A program made the translations under genes and the position numbers. A model generated the notes under the pieces. That model was not told the DNA's origin. It ran no database searches and saw only the letters and a program-made list of their open reading frames with translations. A DNA stretch of 64,000 bases from Sphingobium yanoikuyae (GTDB lineage Bacteria > Pseudomonadota > Alphaproteobacteria > Sphingomonadales > Sphingomonadaceae). Below, piece after piece: positions 1-9,527 of this stretch. The stretch covers positions 3,066,001 to 3,130,000 of the forward strand of contig NZ_CP053021.1 in the NCBI RefSeq assembly GCF_013001025.1, in the 5' to 3' direction. Positions within the stretch are counted from its first letter, which is position 1. Each line of letters begins with the position of its first letter.

Positions 1-1007
1 ATATGGGCGAAGCCGCAGACGAGCGTGGTGCCGTATAGCGGCTTGAACTCGTGAAATTCGCTGCCGTCGACGATCCGCGCGATCACTTCACGCACATCAT
101 AGGGGGCGCGCACATCCTGCGGGATGATGCCATAAAGATCGGCCGGGTCGAACTTGGGTGGACGCGGGTCGTGCAGGTTGAGGTCGCTCTGGCGATCGGG
201 CTGCAGGGTCGAGACGATATCGCGCACGATCGACAGCGCATGCTCGTCATTGTCCGCGACATGATCGACCACGCCCGACTTGCGACCATGCAGGTCGCCG
301 CCGCCCAGATCCTCGGCGCTGATGACCTCGCCCGTCGCCGCCTGCACCAGCGGCGGGCCGGCGAGGAAGATGGTGCCCTGGTTGCGGACGATCACCGTCT
401 CGTCCGACATGGCCGGGACATAGGCGCCACCGGCGGTGCAGCTGCCCATGACGCAGGCGATCTGCGGAATGCCGCGCGCCGACAGGTTCGCCTGATTATA
501 GAAGATGCGGCCGAAATGGTCGCGGTCGGGGAAGACCTCCGCCTGGTTGGGCAGGTTGGCGCCGCCGCTGTCGACCAGATAGATGCAGGGCAACCGGTTT
601 TCGAGCGCGATTTCCTGCGCGCGCAGATGCTTCTTCACCGTGACGGGGTAATAGGTGCCGCCCTTCACCGTGGCGTCGTTGCAGGCGATCATCACCTGGC
701 GCCCCGACACCCGGCCGATGCCGGCGATCATGCCGGCGCCCGGCACCTCGTCGCCATATTGGCCATTGGCGGCGAGCTGGCCGATCTCCAGGAATGGCGA
801 GCCCGGATCGAGCAGCCGTTCGACGCGATCACGCGGCAGCAGCTTGCCGCGCCCGGTGTGCTTGTCCCGCGCGGCCGGCGATCCGCCCAAGGCCGCGTCG
901 GCAACCTTGGCGCGCAATTCCTCCGCCAGCGCGCGATTATGCGCGGCATTGGCGCGGAAGCTTTCGCTATCGGGCGACAGCTTGCTGTCCAGAACCGGTG
1001 CGCTCAT
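1..1007 (-). CDS. Methylcrotonyl-CoA carboxylase carboxyltransferase (beta) subunit, 3' end cut by window edge
   Basis: The gene reads leftward from an ATG at 1007 and leaves the window, giving about 335 N-terminal residues of a family usually near 535. The product is a biotin-dependent carboxyltransferase of the crotonase-like AccD/propionyl-CoA carboxylase beta type. Visible landmarks are the start [10 protein letters not shown], a [21 protein letters not shown] stretch, the [10 protein letters not shown] motif and [16 protein letters not shown], all typical of the 3-methylcrotonyl-CoA carboxylase beta subunit. The neighbouring isovaleryl-CoA dehydrogenase makes the substrate of this enzyme, so a leucine-degradation (liu) locus is the likely context. 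A geranyl-CoA or propionyl-CoA carboxylase beta subunit is the main alternative. Confidence 0.88.
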   Translation of the reverse strand, partial: MSAPVLDSKLSPDSESFRANAAHNRALAEELRAKVADAALGGSPAARDKHTGRGKLLPRDRVERLLDPGSPFLEIGQLAANGQYGDEVPGAGMIAGIGRVSGRQVMIACNDATVKGGTYYPVTVKKHLRAQEIALENRLPCIYLVDSGGANLPNQAEVFPDRDHFGRIFYNQANLSARGIPQIACVMGSCTAGGAYVPAMSDETVIVRNQGTIFLAGPPLVQAATGEVISAEDLGGGDLHGRKSGVVDHVADNDEHALSIVRDIVSTLQPDRQSDLNLHDPRPPKFDPADLYGIIPQDVRAPYDVREVIARIVDGSEFHEFKPLYGTTLVCGFAH

Positions 1008-1046
1008 GCCCTCGCCTTCCCGGCGTCCGCGTGCCACAGAGCATCC

Positions 1047-1385
1047 ATGCCCACCATCATTCTCCTCATCCTCTCCAACCTGTTCATGACCACCGCCTGG
1101 TACTGGCACCTCAAAGGCGGCATGAACAAACCGCTGATGCTGGTCATCCTGATCAGCTGGGCGATCGCCTTCGTCGAATATTGCCTGGCGGTGCCCGCCA
1201 ACCGCATCGGCTTTGCCCATGGCTGGTCCGCCGGACAACTCAAGATCGCGCAGGAAGCCATCGCCCTCGTGATCTTCGGCATCTTCATGGTGACGGTGCT
1301 GGGCGAACCGCTCCACTGGCGCCACGCGGCTGCCTTTGCCTGCATCATGGCGGCGGTCGGCTTCCTGTTCGTGGGGCGGAGCTGA
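1047..1385 (+). CDS. DMT family (DUF486) small membrane protein
   Basis: This 112-residue protein has four predicted membrane spans and very little else, with the N-terminal run [20 protein letters not shown] and a C-terminal span ending FLFVGRS. Length and sequence fit the DUF486 family of small drug/metabolite-transporter-like proteins, whose substrate is unknown. I start it at 1047 because the first span begins right after this ATG; the reading frame stays open much further upstream only as antisense to the carboxyltransferase gene. It is divergent from that gene and its stop lies one base from the stop of the convergent isovaleryl-CoA dehydrogenase gene. Confidence 0.8.
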   Translation: MPTIILLILSNLFMTTAWYWHLKGGMNKPLMLVILISWAIAFVEYCLAVPANRIGFAHGWSAGQLKIAQEAIALVIFGIFMVTVLGEPLHWRHAAAFACIMAAVGFLFVGRS

Positions 1386-1386
1386 A

Positions 1387-2532
1387 TCACGCCCCAATTA
1401 ATTCCCGGCCGATCAGCATCCGGCGGATCTCGTTGGTGCCGGCGCCGATATCGAGCAGCTTGGCGTCGCGCATATAGCGTTCGACCGGCCAGTCCCTGGT
1501 ATAGCCCGCGCCGCCCAGCGCCTGCACCGCTTCCAGCGCGACCTTCATCGCATTTTCGCTGGCGAGCAAGATGGCGCCGGCCGCGTCGAAGCGCGTGGTC
1601 TTGCCCGCGTCGCAGGCGCGCGCCACGGCATAGACATAGGCGCGCGCACTGTTGAGCGCGACATACATGTCGGCGACCTTGGCCTGCATCAGCTGGAACG
1701 CGCCGATCGGCTTGCCGAACTGCCTGCGCTCGCGAACATAGGGCAGCACCGTGTCGAGGCAGGCCTGCATGATGCCGAGCTGGATGCCGGCGAGCACGGT
1801 GCGCTCATAGTCGAGGCCCGACATCAGCACGCCGGCGCCGCCGTTCAGCGGCCCCATGATATTTTCCTCGGGCACTTCGCAATCGTCGAACACCAGTTCG
1901 GCGGTCGGGCTGCCGCGCATGCCAACCTTGTCGATCTTCTGGCCGATCGAGAAGCCGGCAAAGCCCTTCTCGATCAGGAAAGTGGTGATGCCCTTGGAGC
2001 CCTCACCAGTCTTGGCATAGACGACGAGCGTGTCCGCCTCGGTCGCGTTGGTGATCCAGAATTTGGTGCCGTTGAGGACGTAGCGATCGCCCTTCTTCTC
2101 GGCCTTCAGCTTCATCGACACGACATCGGACCCGGCGCCGGCTTCCGACATAGCGAGGCTGCCGATATGCTCGCCGGAAATCAGCTTGGGCAGATAGCGC
2201 GCCTTCTGCGCGTCATTGCCCCAGCGGCGGATCTGGTTGACGCAGAGGTTTGAGTGCGCGCCATAGCTGAGACCTATGGAGGCGGAGGCCCGCGCCACTT
2301 CCTCCTGCGCCACCACATGCTCCAGATAGCCCAGGCCCAGGCCGCCATCCGCCTCGTCCACGGTGATGCCGTGCAGGCCAAGCGCGCCCATGGCAGGCCA
2401 CAGCTCGCGGGGAAACCAGTCCTTGACATCGATCTCCGCCGCCAACGGGGCGATATGATCGGCGGCAAAACGGGCGGTGCTTTCGCGGATCATGTCCGCA
2501 TGCTCGCCCAGGGCGAAATCGAAGTCGGTCAT
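1387..2532 (-). CDS. ivd: Isovaleryl-CoA dehydrogenase
   Basis: A 381-residue acyl-CoA dehydrogenase that oxidises isovaleryl-CoA to 3-methylcrotonyl-CoA in leucine breakdown, passing electrons to electron-transfer flavoprotein. The sequence [10 protein letters not shown] carries the glutamate that acts as catalytic base in isovaleryl-CoA dehydrogenases, while the usual C-terminal YEGT base of medium-chain enzymes is replaced by [10 protein letters not shown], as expected for this subfamily. [13 protein letters not shown] and FWITNA are flavin-binding signatures. The start at 2532 is chosen over the ATG at 2538 because it lies eight bases after AGGAG. The methylcrotonyl-CoA carboxylase gene next door supports the assignment. 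Confidence 0.92.
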   Translation of the reverse strand: MTDFDFALGEHADMIRESTARFAADHIAPLAAEIDVKDWFPRELWPAMGALGLHGITVDEADGGLGLGYLEHVVAQEEVARASASIGLSYGAHSNLCVNQIRRWGNDAQKARYLPKLISGEHIGSLAMSEAGAGSDVVSMKLKAEKKGDRYVLNGTKFWITNATEADTLVVYAKTGEGSKGITTFLIEKGFAGFSIGQKIDKVGMRGSPTAELVFDDCEVPEENIMGPLNGGAGVLMSGLDYERTVLAGIQLGIMQACLDTVLPYVRERRQFGKPIGAFQLMQAKVADMYVALNSARAYVYAVARACDAGKTTRFDAAGAILLASENAMKVALEAVQALGGAGYTRDWPVERYMRDAKLLDIGAGTNEIRRMLIGRELIGA

Positions 2533-2604
2533 TGGCATCTCTCCTGCGCCGCACCCTAGTCCTGAACGCGGCAAGGGAAAAATTGAAACCACGGGCAGGA
2601 GTGT

Positions 2605-2619
2605 ATAGTTTCCATCTAT
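2605..2619 (+). promoter_or_regulatory. LysR-type operator candidate overlapping the regulator's start codon
   Basis: ATAG-N7-CTAT forms a dyad containing the T-N11-A core of LysR-family binding sites. It lies in the 85-base divergent region between ivd and the LysR gene, and its right half overlaps the ATG at 2618. Autoregulation is the expected role; this is inference. Confidence 0.4.
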
Positions 2620-3490
2620 GATCGAACGTTATCTGCTGCGCTATTTCCTGGCGGTCGTGGACCAGGGCAATTTCTCCCGTGCGGCGGCGCATTGCCTGGT
2701 GTCGCAGCCGACCCTGTCGGTCGGCATCGCCAAGCTGGAACAGGCCGTCGGCGCGCCCTTGTTCCTGCGCAGCAACCAGCGGGTCGAACTGACCGAGGCC
2801 GGCAGTCGCCTGCTGAGCCACGCGCGGCGGATCGAGCGCGAGTTCAACCTAGCCGAACAGGCGGGCGCGCAGACGGCCGAAATCCAGACGCTGCGCATCG
2901 GCCTGCTGACCAGCATCGCCGGCGCGCCGGTGGCGGCAGCGGTCGCCGCCTGCCCGGCCGAGGCGCGCGGCCGGGTCGAATTTATTCCAGGATCGGAGCG
3001 CGAACTGCTCGGGCGGCTGGATGCCGAGCGGATCGACGTGGCGCTGACCCTGGTGCGGCCGGGCGCGGAGGACCGCTATGCGGCGCAGCCACTGGCGGAG
3101 GAAGGCTATGGCCTGGCCCTTCCCGCCGATCACCGTCTGGCCGGGCGCGAGACGATTGCGGCGGAGGAACTGGCGGGCGAGACGATGATCGTGCGCCGCC
3201 ATTGCGAAGCGCTGTCGGCGACCAGCCGCTATTTCGTCGATCGCGGCATCCGCCCGCATTTCGCCTATCGATCGACCAATGACGAGCGGGTGATGCAGAT
3301 GGTGGCGGCGGGCCTGGGCGTCACGGTGATGCCGCTGGGCTATCAATGGCCCGGCATGGCGCGCGCGGCGCTGCGCGACTTTGGCGAGCGGCGGACGATC
3401 GGCCTGCTCCATGGCCCGCGCGCCATTCCCCTGCGCGACACGCCACCGCCGATGCTCCGTGCATTGGCAGTGGCGTTCCGTCGCGCCTAG
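2618..3490 (+). CDS. LysR family transcriptional regulator
   Basis: A 290-residue regulator with an N-terminal winged helix-turn-helix (residues about 1-60, including FSRAAAHCLVSQPTLSVGI and LEQAVGAPLFLRS) followed by a periplasmic-binding-protein-like effector domain from about residue 85. The effector domain contains GLTVMPLGY-like C-terminal features typical of the family. The inducer cannot be deduced. The gene is divergent from ivd, so control of ivd or of itself is possible. Its stop codon overlaps that of the convergent membrane protein gene by four bases. The nearest SD-like GGAG is 16 bases from the ATG, so initiation looks weak. Confidence 0.88.
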   Translation: MIERYLLRYFLAVVDQGNFSRAAAHCLVSQPTLSVGIAKLEQAVGAPLFLRSNQRVELTEAGSRLLSHARRIEREFNLAEQAGAQTAEIQTLRIGLLTSIAGAPVAAAVAACPAEARGRVEFIPGSERELLGRLDAERIDVALTLVRPGAEDRYAAQPLAEEGYGLALPADHRLAGRETIAAEELAGETMIVRRHCEALSATSRYFVDRGIRPHFAYRSTNDERVMQMVAAGLGVTVMPLGYQWPGMARAALRDFGERRTIGLLHGPRAIPLRDTPPPMLRALAVAFRRA

Positions 3491-4332
3491 GTCGTCGGCG
3501 TCGCGACCGGCTTGCGCCAGATGTCGAAGGTGCCGGGCGGCTGCTGCTTCAGCGTCTCGCGCAGTTCGATCATCGGCCCCTGGCTTTCGACGATATTGCC
3601 GCCCGCCGGCCGGTCGATATCGATGATCAGCATGTAGGACATGGTGAAGAGCAGGAACAATATGCCCGCCAGCATCCGCCCCTGTGTTTCCGACCGGGCA
3701 TAGCCCAGCATCCCCGCGGTCACCGCGATATAGAGCCATAGCGCCAGGAACACCTCGCCCGGCACCCGCACCTTGCGCGCCGCCTTGCGCGCGCTGTCCA
3801 TGTCGATCACTTCGTTGACGGTCGAATGGAGCGAGGAGGCCAGCGCGGAATTGCCGATCGCATCGGTCGCCGCCAGCGTGCCGGCCCATAGCTCGACCAG
3901 CAGCCGATCGCTGGCGACGATCAAGGGCGCCATCTTGTCGGGGCTGGCTGTGCCGAGTTCGACGCGATTATTGGTGTAGTTGACCAATATCTGCGACATC
4001 CGCGTGCGATGCGGTTCGGGCAGGCCCTGGACCCGCAAATAGCTGGTGCCGATGGCATTGGCTTCCTGCAGCACCAGCGCCCGGCGCGTTTCGAACCGGC
4101 CAACCGCCAGCGCGAAGGTGAAGCCCAGCAGCAGCGCAACCAGACCGATCACGGCGGAGACGATATAGCCCTCCGCCCCACCTTCTTCCTTGGCGCCCTT
4201 GTGCGTCAGCATCAGCCGCACGCGCCGCCGCAGGACATAGCCGGCCGTCGCCGTCAGCGTCATGGTCGCCAGCATCAGAAACCCGACCAGCAGGATGGGC
4301 AGCTTGTCCAGAAATTCCGCCAGATTGGCCAT
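3487..4332 (-). CDS. DUF4239 (bestrophin-like) membrane protein
   Basis: This 281-residue protein has two spans near the N terminus (about 11-34 and 56-78), a soluble middle segment of roughly 110 residues, and two more spans (about 194-213 and 221-239), followed by a DIDRPAGG motif. That 2+2 arrangement and the RP-x-G motif are characteristic of the DUF4239 family. The middle segment contains an EANAIGTSYLRVQGL helix also common in the family. The family's function is not established, though a bestrophin-like channel relationship has been proposed. The gene stands alone with a long empty stretch upstream. Confidence 0.75.
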   Translation of the reverse strand: MANLAEFLDKLPILLVGFLMLATMTLTATAGYVLRRRVRLMLTHKGAKEEGGAEGYIVSAVIGLVALLLGFTFALAVGRFETRRALVLQEANAIGTSYLRVQGLPEPHRTRMSQILVNYTNNRVELGTASPDKMAPLIVASDRLLVELWAGTLAATDAIGNSALASSLHSTVNEVIDMDSARKAARKVRVPGEVFLALWLYIAVTAGMLGYARSETQGRMLAGILFLLFTMSYMLIIDIDRPAGGNIVESQGPMIELRETLKQQPPGTFDIWRKPVATPTT

Positions 4333-4704
4333 ATGACCCCCTCAGTGTATCGAGGGCAACATGTCCCGTTTGGGGGGCCGGGAGCCATCGGGCGAAACAC
4401 CGGCATGGCTCAGGGATTATCCCTAGTGGTGACCGGTCGACGCCGGGTTTCCATGACGATAGTCAGGCGAGAGCGCAAAGCGATCGACATGTGGGGGCAT
4501 TGCCATTTCAGTCGCTTGCGCATGCCCTGCCCTGCATCCGTCCGCTCGCATTCCCCCGAACGTCATGGCGCAATTCGACGGCTTTAACATGAAGCCGCGC
4601 AGGATCGCCGGCCATGCTTCAGTGTTTGTCCCGATGGTTCCTCTGCCGGAGATGAGGGATGGATAGCGCATGGCCATCCGCCCGCCTCTCCCACAGGCCC
4701 CGGC
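4333..4704. other. 372-base gap without a convincing gene
   Basis: The gap lies between the divergent DUF4239 and outer-membrane protein genes. An 84-codon open frame on the minus strand (4423-4677) has no recognisable domain, no SD sequence and poor codon pattern, so I do not call it. No terminator with a T-tract, tRNA or repeat is visible; it presumably holds both promoters. Confidence 0.5.
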
Positions 4705-5850
4705 ATGATCCGGCGCTATCGCCTCGGATGCGTGGCGCTTACGTCCGTCCCCTGCCTGTCAGCGGGCATGGCAATGGCCCAGAGCGAGACCGATGCGAAC
4801 AGCCTGTCACGCGCCCTGCCCGCTGAAGGCACCACGGCGCCCTCCACCACCCGCAAGCCCCAGATCCTCTTCGCCCCCGTGCCGCTGTCCAATCCGGCAA
4901 CCGGCACCGGCCTCGCCGCAGGTGCCATCGCCTTCTACAATCCCAATGCCGCGCCCCAGCAATGGATCAGTGCCGGCGGCGTCATCTACACCTCGCGCGG
5001 GACCAGGGGCCTCGGCGCCTTTCATTCCATGTCGTTCGACAAGGATCGGCTGCGCTTCAGCGCCAGCCTCTCCTATATCGACGATCGCAACGACTATTAT
5101 GGGATCGGCGCGACGGCCGGCGACCGCGGCGCACATAGCGAGATCGACAGCAAGCAGTTCAACATCGACCTGCAGGCGTTGATGCGCGTCTTCCCGCGCG
5201 GCTATGCCGGCATCCGCTACCGCCTGCGCACCACCGACGCGCGGCTGAAAGAGGCGGAGGCCGAATCCTTGCCGGCGCCGCCGCTCGACGCCATGAACAG
5301 CAACCTGTCTGCGATCGGCCCCAGCTTTGCCTATGATACGCGCGACAGCGCGACCCAACCGCATCGCGGCGTGATGTTGAGCGCCAACTGGCTGTTCGGC
5401 CTGCGCGCGCTGGGCGACAGCTATAGCCATGACAAGTTGCAGATGGCCGCCAACAGCTATCTGCCGATCGGCGCCGGCACGGTGATCGCATTGCGGGGGG
5501 CGCTATGTGCCGCGGGTGGCAACGCCCCTTATTATGATCTGTGCCTGTTCGGCGCGAACAACGATCTGCGCGGCTATGTCACCGGTCGCTATCGCGATAA
5601 GGCCAGTTGGGCGACGCAGGCCGAATGGCGCCAGCATGTCAGCGGCCGTTGGGGCGCTACCGCCTTTGTCGGGCTGGGCGGCATCGCGCCATCGGCCGGC
5701 ACGATCATCGACAAGGGCAAGCTGCTGCCGGCCGGCGGCATAGGCCTGCGCTATCGTCCTTTCCGCAGCAATGACGTGCAGTTGCGCGTCGACCTTGCGG
5801 CGGGAAAGGACGATCATGCCGTCTATGTCGGGATTGCGGAGGCCTTCTAG
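4705..5850 (+). CDS. BamA/TamA family outer membrane beta-barrel protein
   Basis: The 381-residue product has a signal peptide (about residues 1-25, ending AMAQS), a short linker with no POTRA domains, and an Omp85-type C-terminal barrel. TGTGLAAGAIAFYNP and GIGAT are followed by alternating hydrophobic strands, a DTRDSATQPHRGVMLSANW strand and NNDLRGYVTGRYRD, which is the conserved lid/loop region of this superfamily. It ends in phenylalanine (GIAEAF), the usual barrel-insertion signal. Without POTRA domains it is probably not BamA itself, and an essential bamA is present at 30-32.7 kb. The role is unknown; related proteins are annotated as surface antigens. Confidence 0.78.
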   Translation: MIRRYRLGCVALTSVPCLSAGMAMAQSETDANSLSRALPAEGTTAPSTTRKPQILFAPVPLSNPATGTGLAAGAIAFYNPNAAPQQWISAGGVIYTSRGTRGLGAFHSMSFDKDRLRFSASLSYIDDRNDYYGIGATAGDRGAHSEIDSKQFNIDLQALMRVFPRGYAGIRYRLRTTDARLKEAEAESLPAPPLDAMNSNLSAIGPSFAYDTRDSATQPHRGVMLSANWLFGLRALGDSYSHDKLQMAANSYLPIGAGTVIALRGALCAAGGNAPYYDLCLFGANNDLRGYVTGRYRDKASWATQAEWRQHVSGRWGATAFVGLGGIAPSAGTIIDKGKLLPAGGIGLRYRPFRSNDVQLRVDLAAGKDDHAVYVGIAEAF

Positions 5851-5865
5851 CCGCCAGGTTCAACC

Positions 5866-5976
5866 TTGCGGCGGCAGCAGCGAGGCATCCCCCATAGCTG
5901 TAGAAGCGATAGCGCCACGCGACCAAGGTGCGGCTTTCCTCGGCGAAAGGGCGGATCACATCATCCTCGCTGGCCG
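5866..5976 (-). pseudogene. Decayed 3' end of queA
   Basis: Read leftward, this stretch encodes VIRPFAEESRTL followed directly by AWRYRFYSYGG, matching two separated parts of the intact QueA at 7580-8608 ([12 protein letters not shown] and GYRFYSYGD). The 44 codons that lie between the two YRF motifs in intact queA are missing in frame. The break falls in a short repeat (gaagcgata at 7616, gaagcggta at 7748) that flanks exactly this segment in queA. After YSYG one extra G shifts the frame; removing it restores GDASLLPP, close to the QueA C terminus GDSSLLLP. There is no start codon or room for the rest of the gene. Confidence 0.8.
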
Positions 5977-6027
5977 CGACACCGCCCCCGATCACGAAGC
6001 CCGCCCTCACTTATCCATATATTAACC

Positions 6028-7569
6028 ATGACAAACCACTGTCCTCGCAATTCATCCGAGGATCCGATCTTGCCCGAGATTTCCGCCGCGCGCCGGTTGC
6101 CCGCGACACCGATCATCCTGCTGACCGGCAGTTTCTTCCTCCTTGGCGCCCTCTATCTGGTCGGCATGCGCTTAAGCTTGGCGAACACGACCCCATTGTG
6201 GCTCGATGAAACCTGGAGCGGGATGATCGCGACGCGACCGGACTGGTCGTCCTTCTGGCGCGAGGCCTGGCTCGATTGCAATCCGCCACTCTATTATCTG
6301 CTGCTGACAGGCTGGGTGACGCTGTTCGGCGACAGCAATCTGATGCTGCGCCTCCCCTCCATCCTGTTCGTCCTCGTCGCCGCCCTGTTGCCGCTGCTCT
6401 GGCGCCCGCGCACGCTTGGTCGCACCGGCGCCTGGACATGGGCCGCCCTCCTCTTTCTGTGGCCGCCCAATCTGGGCATCATGGTGGACGCACGCGGCTA
6501 TGGCCTGATGATGGTGCTGTCGACCGCATCCTGCCTGACCGTCGCGCACCTGCTTGAGCGATTGACGCGGCGCTGGGCGATGCTCTGGGTCGGGCTTGGA
6601 ACACTGATGTTCCTCACCCATTATTATGCCGCCGTCCTGATCCTGGGCCAGATACTGGTGCTGCTGTACCGACATCGCCTGAACCTGGCGCGGATGTGGC
6701 CGGCGATGATCGTGGCGACACCCGGTCTTGGCTGGTTCGCCTATCATCTGCCCCGGCTGGCAGACTATGCGCGCGACGATGTCGCCTGGTATGATCCTAC
6801 CAGCCTGTTCCGAGCGATGCTCAACCTGGCCTTCGTCCTGGGTGCGCAGAATATCGTCGCCCTGTTCGCGGTCATCGCGCTAGTCATCGTCGCGACGATC
6901 CATATGCGGCGCCGGCAATCCGCTATCCTATCGAGCGGCAGCGACCCGTTGCCGCTGACGGCACTGACGGCGGTGATCGGCTTTGCCATTGCGATCCTGG
7001 TCAGCCTGTTCCAGCCGTCCCTGACCGACCGCTATCTGGTGCCACTGGTGCCAAGCGCAATGCTGGGCCTGACCCTGTTGATCCAGCGCACGCCGCGTCC
7101 CGTTCATGCCGCACTGGGCATGGCTTTCGCCTTCATGGTGCCCGTCCTCAACCCCGCGCTGATGCGAACCGAACTGGGCGACCGAACGATCTACGGCTAT
7201 GAACAGGGCAGCGACTTCATCCGCGCGGAACGGCCCGACCGCGTCCTGTTCCTATGGGATTCGCCCTCGGCAAAGATCATGGACCGCGCATCGCTTGCGG
7301 CCATCGGCGGCTATTTCCTGACACGGGCCGGAATGGACGTGCCCGTGGAACCGCTGGTCGTAGATCGCAGGGCCGATCCGAACGCAATATTGCGCGCCCA
7401 TGCCATAGGCGGCCGCCCCGCGCTGATCTGGCTATATAATGCCCATTATCGTTCGGCCGCCAAGGACCATCCGCCGACATTGCAGGATGACCCGTCCTGG
7501 CACTGCAACCGCGGCACCCGCACCGACATCGTCGGCAGCATCGCCTGCGTCAAACGACCGGAGCAATGA
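6028..7569 (+). CDS. GT-C fold (family 39-like) membrane glycosyltransferase
   Basis: A 513-residue polytopic protein of the ArnT/PMT-like glycosyltransferase superfamily, which moves a sugar from a polyprenyl-phosphate donor on the outer face of the inner membrane. The first span (about 27-50) is followed by PLWLDETWS with the catalytic acidic pair at D60-E61, then CNPPLYYLLL, a signature of the family. About ten further spans follow, and a soluble C-terminal tail of about 100 residues. The start at 6028 is chosen because the upstream open frame reads through the queA remnant. The gene lies between intact queA and the remnant, suggesting it was inserted or imported at queA. Confidence 0.78.
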   Translation: MTNHCPRNSSEDPILPEISAARRLPATPIILLTGSFFLLGALYLVGMRLSLANTTPLWLDETWSGMIATRPDWSSFWREAWLDCNPPLYYLLLTGWVTLFGDSNLMLRLPSILFVLVAALLPLLWRPRTLGRTGAWTWAALLFLWPPNLGIMVDARGYGLMMVLSTASCLTVAHLLERLTRRWAMLWVGLGTLMFLTHYYAAVLILGQILVLLYRHRLNLARMWPAMIVATPGLGWFAYHLPRLADYARDDVAWYDPTSLFRAMLNLAFVLGAQNIVALFAVIALVIVATIHMRRRQSAILSSGSDPLPLTALTAVIGFAIAILVSLFQPSLTDRYLVPLVPSAMLGLTLLIQRTPRPVHAALGMAFAFMVPVLNPALMRTELGDRTIYGYEQGSDFIRAERPDRVLFLWDSPSAKIMDRASLAAIGGYFLTRAGMDVPVEPLVVDRRADPNAILRAHAIGGRPALIWLYNAHYRSAAKDHPPTLQDDPSWHCNRGTRTDIVGSIACVKRPEQ

Positions 7570-7579
7570 CCGATCGCCG

Positions 7580-8608
7580 TCACGGCAGCAGCAGCGAGGA
7601 ATCCCCGTAGCTGTAGAAGCGATAACCGGTGGCGATCGCATGGGCGTAGACCTGCTGCATCCGATCGCGGCCCATCAAGGCACTTACCAGCATGAACAGG
7701 GTCGATTTGGGCAGGTGGAAATTGGTCATCAGCCCGTCGATCGCGCGGAAGCGGTAGCCGGGCGTGATGAAGATGCGGGTTTCGTCGGCGAAGGGACGGA
7801 TCACGCCATCCTCCCCCGTCGCGCTTTCAAGCAGGCGCAGCGAGGTGGTGCCGACCGCGATGATCCGGCCGCCGGCCGCGCGCGCGGCGTTCAGGCGATC
7901 GGCCGTGTCCTGATCGATCCTGCCCCATTCGGCATGCATGCGATGGTCGTCGGTATCGTCCGCCTTGACCGGCAGGAAGGTGCCCGCACCGACATGCAGG
8001 GTCAGCGTTTCGGTCAGCACGCCGGCCTGCGCCAGTGCGGCGGTGAGGTCGAGCGTAAAGTGCAGCGCGGCGGTGGGGGCGGCGACCGCGCCATCCTCGC
8101 GCGCGAACATGGTCTGGTAATCGCTGCGGTCACGCTCGTCGGTGGCGCGCTTGCTGGCGATATAGGGCGGCAGCGGCATGCGCCCGGCCCGTTCCAGCAG
8201 GATCTCGACCGGTTCCTCGCCCTCGAAATCGAGGGTGACGCCGCCATCCTCGTCGCGCGGGCCAGCGATCGCGGTCACGCCCGCACCGAAATCGATCCGG
8301 TCGCCATCGCGCACCCGCTTGGCATTGCGCAGGAAGGCCTGCCACTGGCGCAGGCCCAGCCGCTTGTGCAGGGTCGCACCGATCCGCGCCTCGCCCCGCA
8401 TCCCTTCCAGCTGGGCGGGAATGACGCGGGTATCGTTGAAGACCAGCACATCGCCCGCGCGCAGCAGCGATGGCAGGTCGCGCACGATGCGATCCTCCAT
8501 CGCGCCGTCACCGGGCACGAGCAGAAGGCGCGCCGAATCGCGCGGGCTGGCCGGGCGGAGCGCGATATTCTCCGCCGGCAGATCGAAATCGAACAGGTCT
8601 ACACGCAT
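7580..8608 (-). CDS. queA: tRNA preQ1(34) S-adenosylmethionine ribosyltransferase-isomerase
   Basis: The 342-residue QueA transfers and isomerises the ribosyl group of S-adenosylmethionine onto preQ1 at the wobble base of tRNA, giving epoxyqueuosine. The start [16 protein letters not shown], the central [23 protein letters not shown] and C-terminal [16 protein letters not shown] are all standard QueA signatures, and length is normal. The stop lies eleven bases from that of the convergent glycosyltransferase gene. The cyclophilin gene follows upstream in the same direction at a spacing of 25 bases, so they may be cotranscribed. A broken second copy of its 3' end lies at 5866-5976. Confidence 0.95.
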   Translation of the reverse strand: MRVDLFDFDLPAENIALRPASPRDSARLLLVPGDGAMEDRIVRDLPSLLRAGDVLVFNDTRVIPAQLEGMRGEARIGATLHKRLGLRQWQAFLRNAKRVRDGDRIDFGAGVTAIAGPRDEDGGVTLDFEGEEPVEILLERAGRMPLPPYIASKRATDERDRSDYQTMFAREDGAVAAPTAALHFTLDLTAALAQAGVLTETLTLHVGAGTFLPVKADDTDDHRMHAEWGRIDQDTADRLNAARAAGGRIIAVGTTSLRLLESATGEDGVIRPFADETRIFITPGYRFRAIDGLMTNFHLPKSTLFMLVSALMGRDRMQQVYAHAIATGYRFYSYGDSSLLLP

Positions 8609-8633
8609 GACGACGGCCCTTCCGGGCGCAAAC

Positions 8634-9407
8634 TCACTTCTTCTTGGGGGCGGGCTTCTTGGCCGGGGCAGCCGGCTTCTTCGACGGCAGCGCTGCGGGT
8701 TCGGGCGCCGGCGGCGGGGGCGGCGGTGCCAGCACCGGCGGCTTGCCGTCGCTCTCGATCGAGGCCTGCAGGATCACGGTCGGGTCGGCCGGCGGTTCGC
8801 CCTCATGGATCGCGTCGACATATTGCATGCCTTCGATCACGCGACCGAAGACGGTATATTTCTTGTCGAGTTGCATGCGCGGCAGCAGCACGATGAAGAA
8901 CTGGCTATTGGCGCTGTCCTCGCTCTGGGCGCGGGCCATCGACAGGGTGCCGCGCAGATGCGGCATCGGGTTGAACTCGGCCTTGAGGTCGGGCAGCGTC
9001 GAACCGCCGGTGCCGTCACCCTTGGGATCGCCGCCCTGGGCCATGAAGCCGGGGATGACGCGGTGGAACTTCAGGCCATTGTAGAAGCCCTGGCGGGTCA
9101 GTTCCTTGATCCGCTCGACATGGTTGGGGGCGATGTCCGGGCGCAGCTGAATGCGCACGCGGCCGCCGCTCGACAGGTCGAGATCCCAGATATTCTGCGG
9201 GTCGGCCGGAATGGTCGCCGGCGGCAGTTGCGGCGTCAGCTGGGCGCCCAGTGACTTGGCATTCTGCTCCGCCTTCGCAGCGGTCTCCGCCTTCTTCATT
9301 TCCTCGGCACCGCCGCCGCCACCGCCGCCACCCTGGGCGAAGGCCACGCTGGACGCGGTGAGGGCGAAACCGATCGCCACGGTCTTGAGCGCGGAAGTGA
9401 AACGCAT
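8634..9407 (-). CDS. Periplasmic cyclophilin-type peptidylprolyl isomerase
   Basis: A 257-residue proline isomerase with a signal peptide (about 1-24, ending SVAFAQ), a run of eight glycines directly after it, and a cyclophilin domain from about residue 70 to 225. [23 protein letters not shown] and [13 protein letters not shown] are the classic cyclophilin motifs, including the catalytic arginine in FHRV. The last 40 residues are a proline/alanine/lysine tail ([10 protein letters not shown] to KKPAPKKK) that is low-complexity and strongly basic. Export to the periplasm and assistance in protein folding are expected. The tail could bind the cell wall or nucleic acid, but nothing shows this. 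Confidence 0.9.
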   Translation of the reverse strand: MRFTSALKTVAIGFALTASSVAFAQGGGGGGGGAEEMKKAETAAKAEQNAKSLGAQLTPQLPPATIPADPQNIWDLDLSSGGRVRIQLRPDIAPNHVERIKELTRQGFYNGLKFHRVIPGFMAQGGDPKGDGTGGSTLPDLKAEFNPMPHLRGTLSMARAQSEDSANSQFFIVLLPRMQLDKKYTVFGRVIEGMQYVDAIHEGEPPADPTVILQASIESDGKPPVLAPPPPPPAPEPAALPSKKPAAPAKKPAPKKK

Positions 9408-9527
9408 GCGAATAAGCTTTCCTTAGATCTTGCCCGGGAAGGTCAAGCCGTCCTGATAGCGCCCTGATCGGGATTGGCAACTGAACGCGGGCTGAAACGA
9501 GACGGCAACATTGGCGACAATCCGTTC

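Noticed and set aside
4423..4677. 84-codon minus-strand ORF in the gap before the outer-membrane protein gene
   Set aside because: No SD sequence, no domain or signal peptide, and codon pattern not like the neighbours; chance ORF.
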